DNA of 64,000 nucleotides from Unio delphinus (lineage: Eukaryota > Mollusca > Bivalvia > Unionida > Unionidae). A model generated the notes under the pieces. It was not told the origin of the DNA and ran no database searches. It saw only the letters and a program-made list of their open reading frames with translations. Where the stretch lies: NCBI GenBank assembly GCA_029339505.1, contig JAQISU010000097.1, positions 2,622,001 through 2,686,000 of the forward strand, read 5' to 3'. Position numbers and translations under genes: made by a program. Of the stretch, positions 1 to 11,300 are shown piece by piece (positions within the stretch are counted from its first letter, which is position 1; the number at the start of each line of letters is the position of its first letter).

Positions 1-29
1 TACAAATGTTGGCCTTGTTAGGGACATAA

Positions 30-495
30 AGTTCATAAAAATGTTAGTCATGTTACAAGCTTATAGTCAAATTAAAATAGTTTAGCCCTGTTACAATTAT
101 ATACTTAACTTAAAATAGTTTATCCCTGTTACAATCATAGTCAAATTAAACATGTTTGGCCAGGTTACAAGCACACAGTCAAATTAAACATGTTTGGCCA
201 GGTTACAAGCACACAGTCAAATTAAACATGTTTGGCCAGGTTACAAGCACACAGTCAAATTAAACATGTTTGGCCAGGTTACAATCATAGTCAAATTAAA
301 CATGTTTGGCCAGGTTACAATCATAGTCAAATTAAACATGTTTGGCCAGGTTACAATCATAGTCAAATTAAACATGTTTGGCCAGGTTACAATCATAGTC
401 AAATTAAACATGTTTGGCCAGGTTACAATCATAGTCAAATTAAACATGTTTGGCCAGGTTACAATCATAGTCAAATTAAACATGTTTGGTCCTGT
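30..495. repeat. Minisatellite, period 36-38 bp
   Basis: About nine clean units around the core aattaaacatgtttggccag, 38 bp long in the first units and 36 bp later, preceded by decayed units. The 36-bp period keeps frames open and gives spurious ORFs on both strands. Confidence 0.95.
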
Positions 496-1119
496 AAGAA
501 GCATAATATAAAAAGCCACTTTTCTTTTTAAATATTAAAACAGAGACACTATCATGAGTTGAAAAATAACCCAAGATTAATTTCTCTTTTTCAAATCCTT
601 GTTGATAAAGTCTGCTTCACAAGCTATTATTTAGGCCCACCAGTTGAAGCCAGATTTGCTGGTTGGAAATCTCAGGATTCTGTTGGAGTGAAATCCCTAT
701 TTGAGCCATAGTTCATGCTTCAATAATTACTAATTTGCCACTACAGGTGTGGTCTGGCATGAAATGCATGCAGTACTCCCAATTACCTACTCATTCATTA
801 TGTACAAGACCCTCATTAACATAATGTGTGAACTATCCTAGCACAATTCCCCATTATAAGTCATTACTAAACTCTAAAAATAAACATTTATTTTATTTAT
901 TCCTGCTTTTTACAGCAGTGATCAGAAAGGACATTGTGTTGTCTAGGATGTATAGCATGCAGAAATCAATGTATATAATTATGACCTATATTAGTAAACA
1001 ATAAAATGCTAGTCACTGTGATCTTATTTGGTAATACATGTATGGATATAATAGAGATGCATCCAGCTGATGCAATCTTCAGTTGTGTTTTTGTATCTCT
1101 CCTGAATTTTCATTAGATG

Positions 1120-1311
1120 GATCACTTATAGAATTACTAACGGGACAGTGGACATGGAGAATCTGATGTTATACTTATAGAATTACTTATATACTTATAG
1201 AATTACTTATGGGACAGTGGACATGGAGAATCTGATGTTATACTTATAGAATTACTTATATACTTATAGAATTACTTATGGGACAGTGGACATGGAGAAT
1301 CTGATGTTATA
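1120..1311. repeat. Tandem repeat, period 69 bp
   Basis: Three copies of a unit containing gggacagtggacatggagaa, starting at 1142, 1211 and 1280, with sub-repeats of acttatagaatt. Confidence 0.9.
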
Positions 1312-1478
1312 GTTTGTTTTTAATGAGCTATTTCATTCAACATTAATTTTTAAAAAATTAAAAAAATAAAATAATATTTTTGGAGTGCACTTTTTCTTAA
1401 AACAAAATTTTACCAATATGAAGTCTGTGAAGCATGCAATATAGTCAAAATGACCTACTTTGTGTTAAGGGTGTAGTA

Positions 1479-1641
1479 CAGTAGAACCTGTCTTGAAAGA
1501 ACACCCCTTCTGCCCAAAAATAATGATCTCTCAAGACAGGTGGTCTCTCATAACAGGTCACAACACTATATAATGAATAAATCTGAGCAATGGAGATTCT
1601 GGTCTCTCAAAACAGGTGGTATCTTAAGACAGGTTTTACTG
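1479..1641. mobile_element. Short TIR MITE, copy 1
   Basis: A 163-bp element with inverted ends CAGTAGAACCTGTCTT and AAGACAGGTTTTACTG, flanked by TA on both sides (1477-1478, 1642-1643). Internal copies of ggtctctcaaaacaggt repeat the terminal motif. TA target and CAGT ends suggest a Tc1/mariner or pogo-type non-autonomous element. Confidence 0.8.
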
Positions 1642-2137
1642 TACTTGCTCACCAAGTTAATTTGATTCCTCATTTAGTAATATACAGGGTACCAAAAATG
1701 CATGTACTGTGAACTAAACTCAGGACTAACACTAGCTTGTAAAATATGAAACATAGATTGCAGTGACCTGTTTTAGCGACTTGTTTGACTCAACAAAAAT
1801 AAGCTTAAAGTACAAAATAAAACAGCCAACACAACACATTTATCATTTTGGTAAGAGTGTAGTACTCTTAAATGATTCATCGCGCCAAATTCACAGTTAC
1901 ACATGGCACAAAAACCCATTTTACTCGCTTATAAGTCAAGTCAGAGTCCAAACAGAATAGACCTTTATCTGCCACTGCACAATGCATTAGCAGATCAAGC
2001 TCCATGCTGTTCATTCTACTAATTACTGTTAACAAAATGCAAAGATCCAAATCTGCCAGCACGTTATGAAATGGCAGATTTGGGTCTGTGCAGTTTAGAT
2101 GAACTTGACTGGTAAGCAAGTTTTTTAGTTATGCTTT

Positions 2138-2568
2138 AAAATATAAAAATTTATCATGATTAAAATGTAAGAACTTTATCATGATAAATATAAAAATTTA
2201 TCATGATTAAAATGTAAGAACTTTATCACGATAATATAAAAATTTATCATGATTAAAATGTAAGAACTTTATCATAATAAATATAAAAATTTATCATGAT
2301 TAAAATGTAAGAACTTTATCATGATAAATATAAAAATTTATCATGATTAAAATGTAAGAACTTTATCATGATAAATATAAAAATTTATCATGATTAAAAT
2401 GTAAGAACTTTATCATGATAAATATAAAAATTTATCATGATTAAAATGTAAGAACTTTATCATGATAAATATAAAAATTTATCATGATTAAAATGTAAGA
2501 ACTTTATCATGATAAATATAAAAATTTATCATGATTAAAATGTAAGAACTTTATCATGATAAATATTA
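2138..2568. repeat. Minisatellite, period 47 bp, with internal palindromes
   Basis: About nine units containing aaaatttatcatgattaaaa and aactttatcatgataaat. The sequence TTATCATGATAA is a perfect palindrome repeated in most units. Confidence 0.95.
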
Positions 2569-3286
2569 TGTCTATGTAAGCATATTATGAGTCAGGACAC
2601 AATGTTACAATGGACCTAAGAAGAACTGTTGAGACGAATTCATGTTGTATACATTTACCTACTGTTATATAAGTGGACACTAGTGGCTCACCCTGTTTTG
2701 AAATGTTGTAAACCTTTCCTTGTTTCATATATGAATTCATTATATTCTAAGTCACAAAATAAAGAAAAGTATTCTTTTGATTTGTGCAACCTTGAAAGTA
2801 AAAATAAAAAGCTCCCACACCAATTGAAAAGGCTACAGGCTTCTTTCCAGATGAAATCAAATCCTCAAATAGTTGTTAGCAACATAAATGCATCAGACTA
2901 ACAATTAGTGAAAAGTCATTTTTAACAAATTTTTAAAAGAAATCACACTTTGACTTTCAATTTTGTAGCATACTTTGAAAATAATTTTCATATCTATTTA
3001 GCTGTAATTATATACATACATATACAAGTATATCCAATAAAAAAAACATTAAATAACATGTGGATTATAATTTTCACTGAATTATGATTTACCATAAAGT
3101 AATAATAATTATAGCATATCTTAATAGTCAAAATAAACCAAAGCAACAGTTGTATTTAAAAGATACCTATACCCACCCACCCCCACCCCCCATGTCCCTC
3201 TTTTGGTTAAGCTGGACAAGAGAGAAAAGTTTCAACTTCTGTAATGACAGAATTACATGGTTTCTCCACCTGAGGAATATATTATA

Positions 3287-3445
3287 CAATAGAACCTGTC
3301 TTGTGTGTAGTATGGTCTCTGAAGACAGGTGGTCTCTCATAACAGGTCAAAATGCTATATAATTAATAAATTTGTGCATAGAGATGGTGGTCTTTCAAGA
3401 TAGGTGGTCTCAGATAGCAGTGGTCTTTCAAGACAGGTTTTACTG
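3287..3445. mobile_element. Short TIR MITE, copy 2
   Basis: A second member of the same family as 1479-1641, in the same orientation: 159 bp, ends CAATAGAACCTGTCTT and AAGACAGGTTTTACTG, flanked by TA. It shares the internal phrase ggtggtctctcataacaggtc with the first copy, with small indels, so the two are independent or anciently separated insertions. Confidence 0.8.
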
Positions 3446-3613
3446 TAGTGCTAAAATGAGGAAAAGTAAACAAGAGACCATGTAAAAGCTTTCCTTAATA
3501 ACACATTCAACAACATGGCATCCATAATCCAAGAGAACTGTGCTTTGATTTACTTCTTATCATATTTTCATCTTTACATGCAATTCAGCTATAATGCTGA
3601 CTAGCCGACTTAC

Positions 3614-3757
3614 CTGTGCTGATAGCTGTGGAGGGGGAGTAATGGAAATTGCTACTAGTGCCACTTGCTAAGCTCCCACTTGACCCTGACCACGCAGAGG
3701 TGGGTGGGTTAGGGGTGGGGGGTTCCGAAGAGCATTCATACCCTGATGATGGGAGGT
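3614..3757 (-). CDS. ARHGAP21/23-like RhoGAP, coding exon 6 (Pro/Ser-rich, symmetric)
   Basis: A 144-nt exon between acceptor attgtattgtag and donor GTAAGT. It starts with two bases of a codon split with exon 5 (T plus AC gives Tyr) and ends after one base of a Gly codon, so it is phase 1 to phase 1. It encodes about 48 residues: LPSSGYECSSEPPTPNPP, then SAWSGSSGSLASG and YSPSTAIST. The region is low-complexity, proline- and serine-rich and presumably disordered, with possible SH3- or WW-type proline motifs. The length divisible by three and equal phases mean it could be skipped without a frame change. Higher GC content than its surroundings and phase agreement with exon 5 support it. The next exon must begin in phase 1 and was not found between 1 and 3613. 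Confidence 0.82.
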
Positions 3758-4324
3758 CTACAATACAATTTGTGATTATGTTACAAGCGGCACTAATGAC
3801 GTCTACAAGCCACAACATTTATCAAGCAAAAAAACAATGCTGTGTACCAAAGAGAAGCTTTCATTTCTGACCAAACAGTCCCAATTTAAAAATGTTTACC
3901 ACTGCATACTGAGATTCTCTACCATTTAAAACCTATCACTACCATTTAAAACCTATCACAAATTTATATACACAATTTTATGCAGATTTAACTTATTTGG
4001 CAGAATGCTGCAGTTTTGTGTCACAATGTAATACCCTTGTTCCATTCTCAGTGATGTTGTCACATTTCCTAGGTAGCAGTTATTAAGGACCAGAGGAATG
4101 ATAAAGCTTTATCAATTATGCCCTGGAATGTAGACATTTAAAGCAACATTAAAAATATGATTCAAAAACTACATTTTTATAGAAGATTATTTTAATAATA
4201 AAAAAATCACTGGAGTTTGCATCTGATTTTAGGTTTCTACTAAAACAGACAAGACCCATTGTCACATGGCCAGATGAAACACTGCAAAATTTAGAACAAG
4301 TTTGAAATTTGGGTACAAAAGGGA

Positions 4325-4441
4325 GATTAGATATCACTATATCTGCAGTTTGGCAGTTTATAGTAATGTCTAGCACTTTGGCATCATGCCACAAACATGT
4401 AGCATGATGTCCCACCCAGTCACATTATCCAGACACCAGGA
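4325..4441 (-). mobile_element. SINE family B, core fragment
   Basis: About 117 bp of the inverted core, with gcatcatgccacaaacatgt and cccacccagtcacattatcc. Head and tail are both missing; a 30-bp array begins directly after it. Confidence 0.7.
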
Positions 4442-4454
4442 TCCTTGCTTTTGA

Positions 4455-4882
4455 CGGAAGTTAGAGCTTCCTGTGCTATGTTCTATACTTTCTGTTGACT
4501 TTGTACATTTAGATTTCTGATCTGTTGACACTGTACAATTAGATTTTTGATCGGTTGACATTGTACATTTAGATTTCTGATATGCTGACTTTGTTCATTT
4601 AGATTTCTGATCTGTTGAATCTGTACTTTCAGACTTTTGAGCTGTTGACATTGTACATTTAGATTTCTGATCTGTTGACACTATACATTTAGATTTGATT
4701 TTTTTTACACTAATTTTAAATTTCTGTTGGCATTGTAAATTTAGATTTTTGATATGCTGACTTTGTACATTTAGATTTCTGATCTGTTGGCATTGTACAT
4801 TTTGATTTCTGATCTGTTGACATTGTACATTTAAATTTCTGATCTGTTGACACTGTACATTTAGATTTCTGATATGCTGATT
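4455..4882. repeat. Minisatellite, period 30 bp
   Basis: About fourteen diverged units of acatttagatttctgatctg followed by ttgacattgt. Confidence 0.9.
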
Positions 4883-5972
4883 TTGTGTACATAAAGGTTA
4901 ATGGAACACTATTCTCCACTTTATTCAAAACGAAATTGTTTACACAAATAAAAAACAATAAGCCAAAAATGCATCATAGACTGCAATTTAAAAAATGCAA
5001 GCTGAAAAGCAAATGAAACTACTCCCAGATGCAGCACGGCAGCTTAAAAGTCTTTGACAAACATGGCAGCTTAAATAAAGTCTTTGAAAAAGGGACACAA
5101 GGCATGATGTGGCATTAAAGTTACAATAAACAAGCCATGTCTTGTTGTACTAAAGGGAGACAATTTCTGGGTGAGTATAAATGGATATTGGTTTTGCATT
5201 AAATACCACCAAACAAAAGCAGTGTACTAAAATAAGATAACTTCTTTGGTTGAATATTAATGGACCTTCACTTTTCATTCATTTGAGTCCTTTTTCTATA
5301 GCAGCAAAGGGAGACAGCTTCAAGGTTTAATATAAATAGACCTGATCTAGCATGTGTGCATTTCACCAGTTTGTGAAATAAGTCTTTTCCTATAGTGCTA
5401 AAGGGAGAAAACTTCTTCAGGGTTAAAAACAAATGAAACTGTTTTCATATGACTCGAGATCCATAAAAGTTAAACTATTTATTTTCAAGTTATAATCAAA
5501 TGAATATTTCTAAATTTTTCTTTCCTTATTGAAAAGAATCATTGTTTCATTTAATTACATTAGATAATTAACATCAGTAACAACTACATTGTGAAAGCCT
5601 AAAGTTATTTCATTCGAAAATGCTTATATAATATTATGAGGAACATCAACTATTTGTCCAACCCAAATTTTGGAATAAAATAACTTCATGCTGGAAGAAT
5701 ATACATGTACCGGATGAATGCTAATTGATACAGACATTTTTGGATTAAACGAGTCATTTAATGAGAATCAAATAAACTTTTATGTATGTTGATAAAAGAA
5801 AACATTAGAAATTCATTTTTTTTAAAAAAAGATAAATGAATATAAATATACTGTATACACAGAAATTATGGTAAGGACATTAACTTTTTTTGCATAGCTA
5901 CTGTATAAAGATAATTATCAATAGACATCAGAGTCAATTCACATAAAGATCAAAACATATTGTTTGACTTAC

Positions 5973-7728
5973 ATCTGCTGTAGGGAGCATTTACTGCTGA
6001 CAAGAAGGATGCTTTCCGCACTGGTTTGTTGCCCGTGTACTCAGAATCCACCTGGTCTGAGAACCCATCTGATTCCGTTTGCAGTGACAACGGCTTTGGA
6101 GTTTCTCTTGCTCGGGAATCAGACATTGGCACAATCTCAACAATAGGAGTCCCAGATGTGCTAGAATTTCCTTGCGAGACATAAATTCTGATTGGTGCAG
6201 AGTCCGGATACTGTGATTGGCTTATTTGAGACTGGGAATTCTGGGAAGGTTCGGGAGATTTTAAACGTTCCTGTGAAACTCTTCGTGATCTTGTTCCTGA
6301 GCTACTAGAAGAAGAAATTGGTGTATTTGATCTAGACCTTGATTCTGTGCTGCTTTGTTTTTCAAATGAAGCCAGTCTGGCCGCTACACCATCAAATTTA
6401 CCACGTGTAGTAATTTTTTCAATTTCAGTTTTATATCTGTTAATATTTGACGGTGTCTGAGTCACAACAGTTTCACCCTTTTCAAATTGCTGCTTTCTGT
6501 GTGACACTAGGATGCGTGGCTCATGATCCTTCGGTCGAATTTCAATTTGTGTCGTCGTGGGAGACTTTGTGAGAGCAAAAGCTGTTCCATAGGACTGAGA
6601 AGTCGGAACTGGACTAGACCTGCAGCCACCACCCATGGAACTTTCACTAAATTTTACCACAAATGTCCGTGGTTGCAGATTTTGATCTGGGACATGACAT
6701 ATGGATGAGCGATACTGTTGTTCAGCTTGGTAAATATTAGAGTGGGGGTCTATACTGTCCACACTAGCTGACATTTTTGGCTTCTGAGACACTGGTGTTT
6801 GAGAGATCACAGGAACATACTGTCTCGTAGAGTGAATATCTTTACGAGAACTTTCAGGAAGACTTGTGTTTTCTAGTGAGGCTGCTTCACTTAAACGTCT
6901 TGAAGGGGATGCCCAAATTTGCACCCCTGAATCTGGCAAACTATGCCGAACTGAATTACTTTGCAGACAGGAATCATCGGATTCCTGAAGTAAACTTTCT
7001 TGAGATCGAACTTTCTCCCATCCATTGGAATCACCACTACCACTATATCTGTATTCCACTGGCACTGTCCTACCTTGCTTTGCTATATTTTCTTGCGAGT
7101 CATTGGACTGAAGAACATTTTCACGAGACTGCCGAATAAGAACTGTAGACCTGGTTACATTTTCTGAGCTGGCACTTCCCCTGTTCCTTTGCATAGGGAA
7201 ATATAATCCAAAGGAATAAGTCCTATTTTGTGGGTTGACATTTTCCTGAGTTGCTCGGCTCTCAAATTCTCTCTTGCGATCCAAGAATACATTTTTATTA
7301 ATAGACTCATCCTTAGTTTTGTATAGAGGTTCTCGATAAACACTTAGTCCTGAAGTGTACGATGTGGAAGATTTCAATGTACATGCATTTCTGTCCCGCT
7401 CTCTGTCCGATAACCTGACCTCCATACTGTCAGGATTTCTACCTTCTAACGAATTTGCAGACATCGAAATTATTTTCTCTCCCCAGTTACTGCTATATGA
7501 TGAGTGTGAAACATTGTCTAGAGAAGGAGTGGGAACATATCGATACCGAGACGTATCTACTTTGATGGCAGCATTTTGTGCAGGGCTATCAGAGGAGAGA
7601 GAGGTGTATCCGTGCTGGAAATGAGGATGAACTTTAATCACATGGCCGCTGTGTCCTGTACTACTGCTATTATCACTGTTACTTAAGCTCAGTTGAGAAT
7701 CGAACAATTGCCCTGATTTCTGATAGGC
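5973..7728 (-). CDS. ARHGAP21/23-like RhoGAP, coding exon 5 (large disordered region)
   Basis: A single 1756-nt open exon, acceptor ctttttttcccag and donor GTAAGT, phase 0 in and phase 1 out; it encodes about residues 167-751. It starts AYQKSGQLFDSQ directly after DEDILQL, parallel to the DEDILQLAY junction known in ARHGAP21. The rest has no recognisable folded domain. It is rich in Ser, Gln, Arg, Asn and Pro and is probably intrinsically disordered. Visible candidate basophilic kinase sites are RRVS (about 649) and RKAS (about 737), and there are several Ser-Pro/Thr-Pro dipeptides. A charged stretch near EIEKITTRGKFDGVAARLAS may be a short conserved or helical element. Large exons in this position are usual for the family, whose PH and RhoGAP domains follow further on. 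The open frame upstream of 7728 and downstream of 5973 is intronic read-through. Confidence 0.93.
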
Positions 7729-8325
7729 CTGGGAAAAAAAGTATAATTTATCATATCTGAAACATTCTTCATAAATTAAATTTAAACTTGACCTCATTGT
7801 AATAATTGTACAACAGATTAAAACTGAGGCCTTACAGATAATCAAATCTGGGGACTCCAAAGATATGTACACAGTTATAGAAAATAACTTTTGTCTCTGC
7901 ACATCTGAATAGAAGACCTATCCTGCGACCATCAAGATGCAAATAAGTTTGTAAACAATGCTATCTAGTTCCATGCATCAGGTTATGTACATGTAATGCT
8001 TTAATATCTTACAAAAGTCATGACGTTATAGTTTTCACTCAGTAAATCGAAAACATTTTATTGATTATTCCCAACGTGACAATTAAATGAATATTCAGCC
8101 ATTATACAGCTCCGTTAGCCCCACACCGCAGGGTCTTATAGCCAGGAACCCTTTTTCTTCATTTTTCAGAGGTCTCTCGGTAATTCATGGCCTTGTTCTT
8201 AGTGCAGTCTATGTTTTTGGATACCACTGTGCATGAATTGTAGAGGGAGAGGATTAGTATGATGCTTCAACAATGGCTGTACAATTACAATGCATACAAT
8301 ATGGCATCCATTAGCCAAGAACTAG

Positions 8326-8622
8326 AATTGGGTTATAGTGATTCACTTTATATATAATTGGGTTATAGTGATTCACTTTATATATAATTGGGTTATAGTG
8401 ATTCACTTTATATATAATTGGGTTATAGTGATTCACTTTATATATAATTGGGTTATAGTGATTCACTTTATATATAATTGGGTTATAGTGATTCACTTTA
8501 TATATAATTGGGTTATAGTGATTCACTTTATATATAATTGAGTTATAGTGATTCACTTTATATATAATTGGGTTATAGTGATTCACTTTATATATAATTG
8601 GGATATAGTGATTCACTTTAAA
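8326..8622. repeat. Minisatellite, period 30 bp
   Basis: About ten almost identical units, gggttatagtgattcacttt plus atatataatt. The high identity suggests recent expansion; both strands are open by chance. Confidence 0.95.
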
Positions 8623-8897
8623 ACCATGGGAATAACATTTTGTAGTTTGATAAAAACTGAATATTCATGGGTATTTTGTTTCATGGATCTTCCTCTGGAA
8701 GCAAAAGAAACAAAATACAGATTATTATTATCTATCTCAAGATTTGAGCACGGGAGTGAGTACTGATTCATTTCTATATGTCAAGTGGATCGTATTTGTA
8801 TACGGAGTCAATCGTGTATGTTTTGCATATGATGGAACAAGCTGTAAAAATGTGTAAATAGTTATGATAGTGAGATATTTGTAGTTATTCCTTTTAC

Positions 8898-9046
8898 ATT
8901 ATTATTATTATTACTATTATCATTATTATTATTATTAATTTTATTATTATTATTTTAAATTATTATTATATATTATTTTTTTAATATTATTATTATTATT
9001 ATTTATTTATTTTTAAATTATTTTTATTATTTATGCTTATTTTTAA

Positions 9047-9080
<34 letters not shown>

Positions 9081-9120
9081 TAATTTTTTTAAAAATTATT
9101 ATTATTATTTATTATTATTA

Positions 9121-9173
<53 letters not shown>

Positions 9174-9176
9174 TAT
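8898..9176. repeat. (ATT)n microsatellite, interrupted
   Basis: About 280 bp dominated by ATT triplets with short interruptions, ending 40 bp before PDZ exon 4's donor. Confidence 0.95.
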
Positions 9177-9216
9177 AATGTTATAGCACAGAAAGTGGTC
9201 TGATTGTATCTCATAC

Positions 9217-9458
9217 CAGTTGTAGAATGTCCTCGTCCTTAGGTACTACGAGTAGCTCCAGATCACCACTGCTTTGTTGAATTAAGCTGATCACTTGTGC
9301 GTAAGATTTTCCAGACACAGGCTCACCATTCACTGATAGGATACGATCTCCTGGATTCAAACCTGCTATTCTAGCTGGACCATCACTGCGGACATTTTTA
9401 ACAAAAATTGTGTCCATTGGCTCCCAGCTATTGAGCTTGGATCGGTGGAGGTACTTGT
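9217..9458 (-). CDS. ARHGAP21/23-like RhoGAP, coding exon 4 (second part of PDZ domain)
   Basis: A 242-nt exon (acceptor gcttttttctag, donor GTATGAG) that begins with two bases of a split codon and ends in phase 0. It encodes about residues 86-166. It completes the PDZ domain: [33 protein letters not shown] (the typical PDZ helix-turn and GDRIL..VNG strand), [12 protein letters not shown] (the peptide-groove helix) and [15 protein letters not shown]. The closing PKDEDILQL is characteristic of ARHGAP21/23. The peptide-binding helix starts with a non-histidine residue region (GKSYAQV), as in the family, so it is not a typical class I PDZ by that criterion. Downstream in the transcript the disordered region follows directly. 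On its own the exon looks like an ORF starting at 9489, but those first residues are intronic. Confidence 0.95.
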
Positions 9459-10196
9459 CTAGAAAAAAGCATAACATCAAATATAACATTTTCTTGTCTG
9501 TAGCAGTATGAAAAAAACCCAGAACATCTTATACATTGGTTTCTCTTTTGTAATACTGTTAAATTGGTCTCTTTCGTAATACTGTTACATTGGTTTTTCT
9601 CTTGTAACACTGTTATGTAAATCATATACTGAATAATTAATCACATACTGAATAATCAATCACATACAATTGATCACATACTCTATAATCAAGCACATAA
9701 AATCAATCACATGCTAAATCATCAATCACATACAATCACATACTGCAAAATATATAACATACTGAATAATCAATCACATACTGTATAATCAATCACATAT
9801 AATCAATCATATACTGAATAATCAATCACATACTGTATAATTAAGCACATACTGAATAATCAATCACATACTAAATAATCAATCATATACTGTATAATCA
9901 AGCACATACTGAATAATCAATCACATTTAATAAATCACATACTGAATAATCAATCACATACTGTATAATTAAGCACATACTGAATAATCAATCACATACA
10001 ATCAATCACATACTGAATAATCAATCACATACTAAATAATCACATATAATCAATCTCTGACCCATAAAATTAACTAAATAGCATAAATATTTGTTTAATT
10101 TACACTCTTAAAAACATGAAATTTTGTGTACAGTTTATTGTGCTGACAATTATGACAAAATAAATAAATACAAAAAGCAAAAGTAATGTAATTTAC
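9459..10196 (-). other. Coding intron 3 (738 nt)
   Basis: A short intron between the micro-exon and PDZ exon 4. Most of it is filled by a degenerate ~20-bp tandem array (9636-10055). Bounded by donor GTAAAT at 10196 and acceptor TAG at 9459-9461. Confidence 0.75.
9636..10055. repeat. Degenerate tandem repeat, period about 19-20 bp
   Basis: Irregular units around caatcacatactgaataat, mixed with shorter aatcaatcacata units. Confidence 0.9.
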
Positions 10197-10233
10197 CTTC
10201 AAACTCATTCTCATCACTGGAGTAATCTAAGTC
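10197..10233 (-). CDS. ARHGAP21/23-like RhoGAP, coding exon 3 (37-nt micro-exon)
   Basis: A micro-exon between acceptor ctcatttcag and donor GTAAAT. It encodes DLDYSSDENEFE plus the first base of the next codon (phase 0 in, phase 1 out). It joins the phase-0 end of exon 2 and supplies the single G needed by the AC at the start of exon 4, giving the Asp codon of EDKYLHRSK. The segment is strongly acidic and falls in the long insertion between early PDZ strands, where ARHGAP21 also has a charged, variable loop. It is too short for ORF finders. It is supported by splice sites on both sides, exact phase and position only 738 nt from exon 4. Its frame-shifting length (37 nt) means that skipping it would break the reading frame, so it is probably constitutive. 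Confidence 0.82.
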
Positions 10234-10333
10234 CTGAAATGAGATAAAAATGACAATATTAAAAATACCTCTAACAGGAAGAAATGACAGTTCTCCATTG
10301 CTGTTTTCAGTTTTTACACATTCAATATATGTA

Positions 10334-10503
10334 GATTCGGCTAATGTAGTTATGTGAGAAAGCTTGCCAGTAGCTTCTCGTGGGTCAGTGGTTCTTTCCG
10401 GGGTTTTTCCCGGATTCTTCCTCCACCAATAATACTGGCCACAAAGTATAGCCTATCATGTGCTGAAAATGGTGTTAAACCACCACAACAACATCATCAA
10501 CAT
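10334..10503 (+). mobile_element. SINE family A, 5'-truncated
   Basis: Begins inside the body at gattcggctaatgtagttat and continues to the tail tagcctatcatgtgctgaaa and caacaacatcatcaac. The tRNA-like head is missing. Confidence 0.75.
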
Positions 10504-10799
10504 TCAATATATAAGCCGCACCCCAAATGCCTTACATAATTAAGTAACAGTAGCTACTGGGCAAGATATTTAAAAATTTAGTTGCCACTGGGCAAGCTAT
10601 TTCAAAATTTAGTTCCCTTTTTGATATCTGGTCACTCCGAAGTAATATTGTGCAACAGAATTTGACAACAAAAATTAAAAAATTTGACAAAATTTGAACA
10701 TTTGATTAATGCAAATTAAAAAGTACACAAATAATCTGTTTTGATTGGTACATGTATATAAATCTGTCTGATATCAAGTCATCTTTTGTCTCAGCCTTA

Positions 10800-11098
10800 A
10801 ACCGCTCTGGTGGCCTAGTGGTTTGAATGGGAGGACTTGGGTTCCATTCCCAACCGAGTCATACCAAAGACTTACAAAAATGGCACAAACAGATGCCTCG
10901 CTTGATGCTCAGCATTAAAAGGTTGGTGTTAGGACTGGTCGGCCTGGTGTCAAGATAAGTGACTGGGTGGGACATCATGCAACATGTCTGTGGCATGATG
11001 CCCTAGTGCAAACATCACTATAAACTGCCTCACTGCAGACATCATAGCGATATGACTGAATTTTTTTTAAAAAGCTACGTTAAAAATCCTAATCAAAT
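10800..11098 (+). mobile_element. SINE family B (tRNA-derived, possible Meta-type core)
   Basis: The head gctctggtggcctagtggtt resembles a tRNA A box, with ggttccattcc as a degraded B box. The body has taggactggtcggcctggtg and gactgggtgggacatcatg, and the end is agctacgttaaaaatcctaa followed by A-rich repeats. The middle resembles, from memory, the central domain of MetaSINEs; not verified. Confidence 0.75.
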
Positions 11099-11144
11099 AA
11101 ACAAACGGTCTCAGCCTCAATCCTGCCATCAAAAGTAACAAAGC

Positions 11145-11300
11145 TTTCTAAAGCACTAGGATTAAAGATTACCTACTAGGATTAAAGATTACCTTTTAAA
11201 CATTACCTACTAGGATTAAAGATTACCAACTAGAATTAAAGATTACCTACTAGTATTAAAGATTACTTCCAGAGATGTAAGATTACATACTAGGAGCATT
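11145..11300. repeat. Short tandem repeat, period about 21 bp
   Basis: Units around actaggattaaagattacct, about six irregular copies. Confidence 0.8.

Larger units (their letters stand above)
1..3613 (-). other. Downstream intron of the RhoGAP gene (no exon found)
   Basis: By phase, the next exon should start in phase 1 on the minus strand, but no convincing exon was found here. The stretch holds three tandem arrays and two MITEs (listed separately). Positions 497-1120, 1644-1950 and 2571-3286 show only AT-rich DNA with no supported gene. Confidence 0.6.
3758..5972 (-). other. Coding intron 5 (2.2 kb)
   Basis: Bounded by donor GTAAGT at 5972 and acceptor TAG at 3758. It contains a SINE B fragment and a 30-bp array. 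From about 5010 to 5450 there are loosely repeated phrases (gggagaca..ttc, aagtctttgaaaa) that look like a decayed array. The remainder (3758-4324, 5451-5972) shows nothing identifiable. Confidence 0.7.
7729..9216 (-). other. Coding intron 4 (1.5 kb)
   Basis: Lies between PDZ exon 4 and the large exon 5, with donor GTATGAG and acceptor CCCAG. It holds a 30-bp minisatellite and a long ATT-rich simple repeat. The stretch 7729-8327 shows nothing else. Confidence 0.8.

Noticed and set aside
2629..2901. 90-codon plus-strand frame
   Set aside because: No recognisable family, no splice or promoter evidence; ordinary length for AT-rich intron.
8311..8616. Open frames on both strands with NHYNPIIYKV-type repeats
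   Set aside because: A 30-bp array without stops; both strands are open, typical of a minisatellite.
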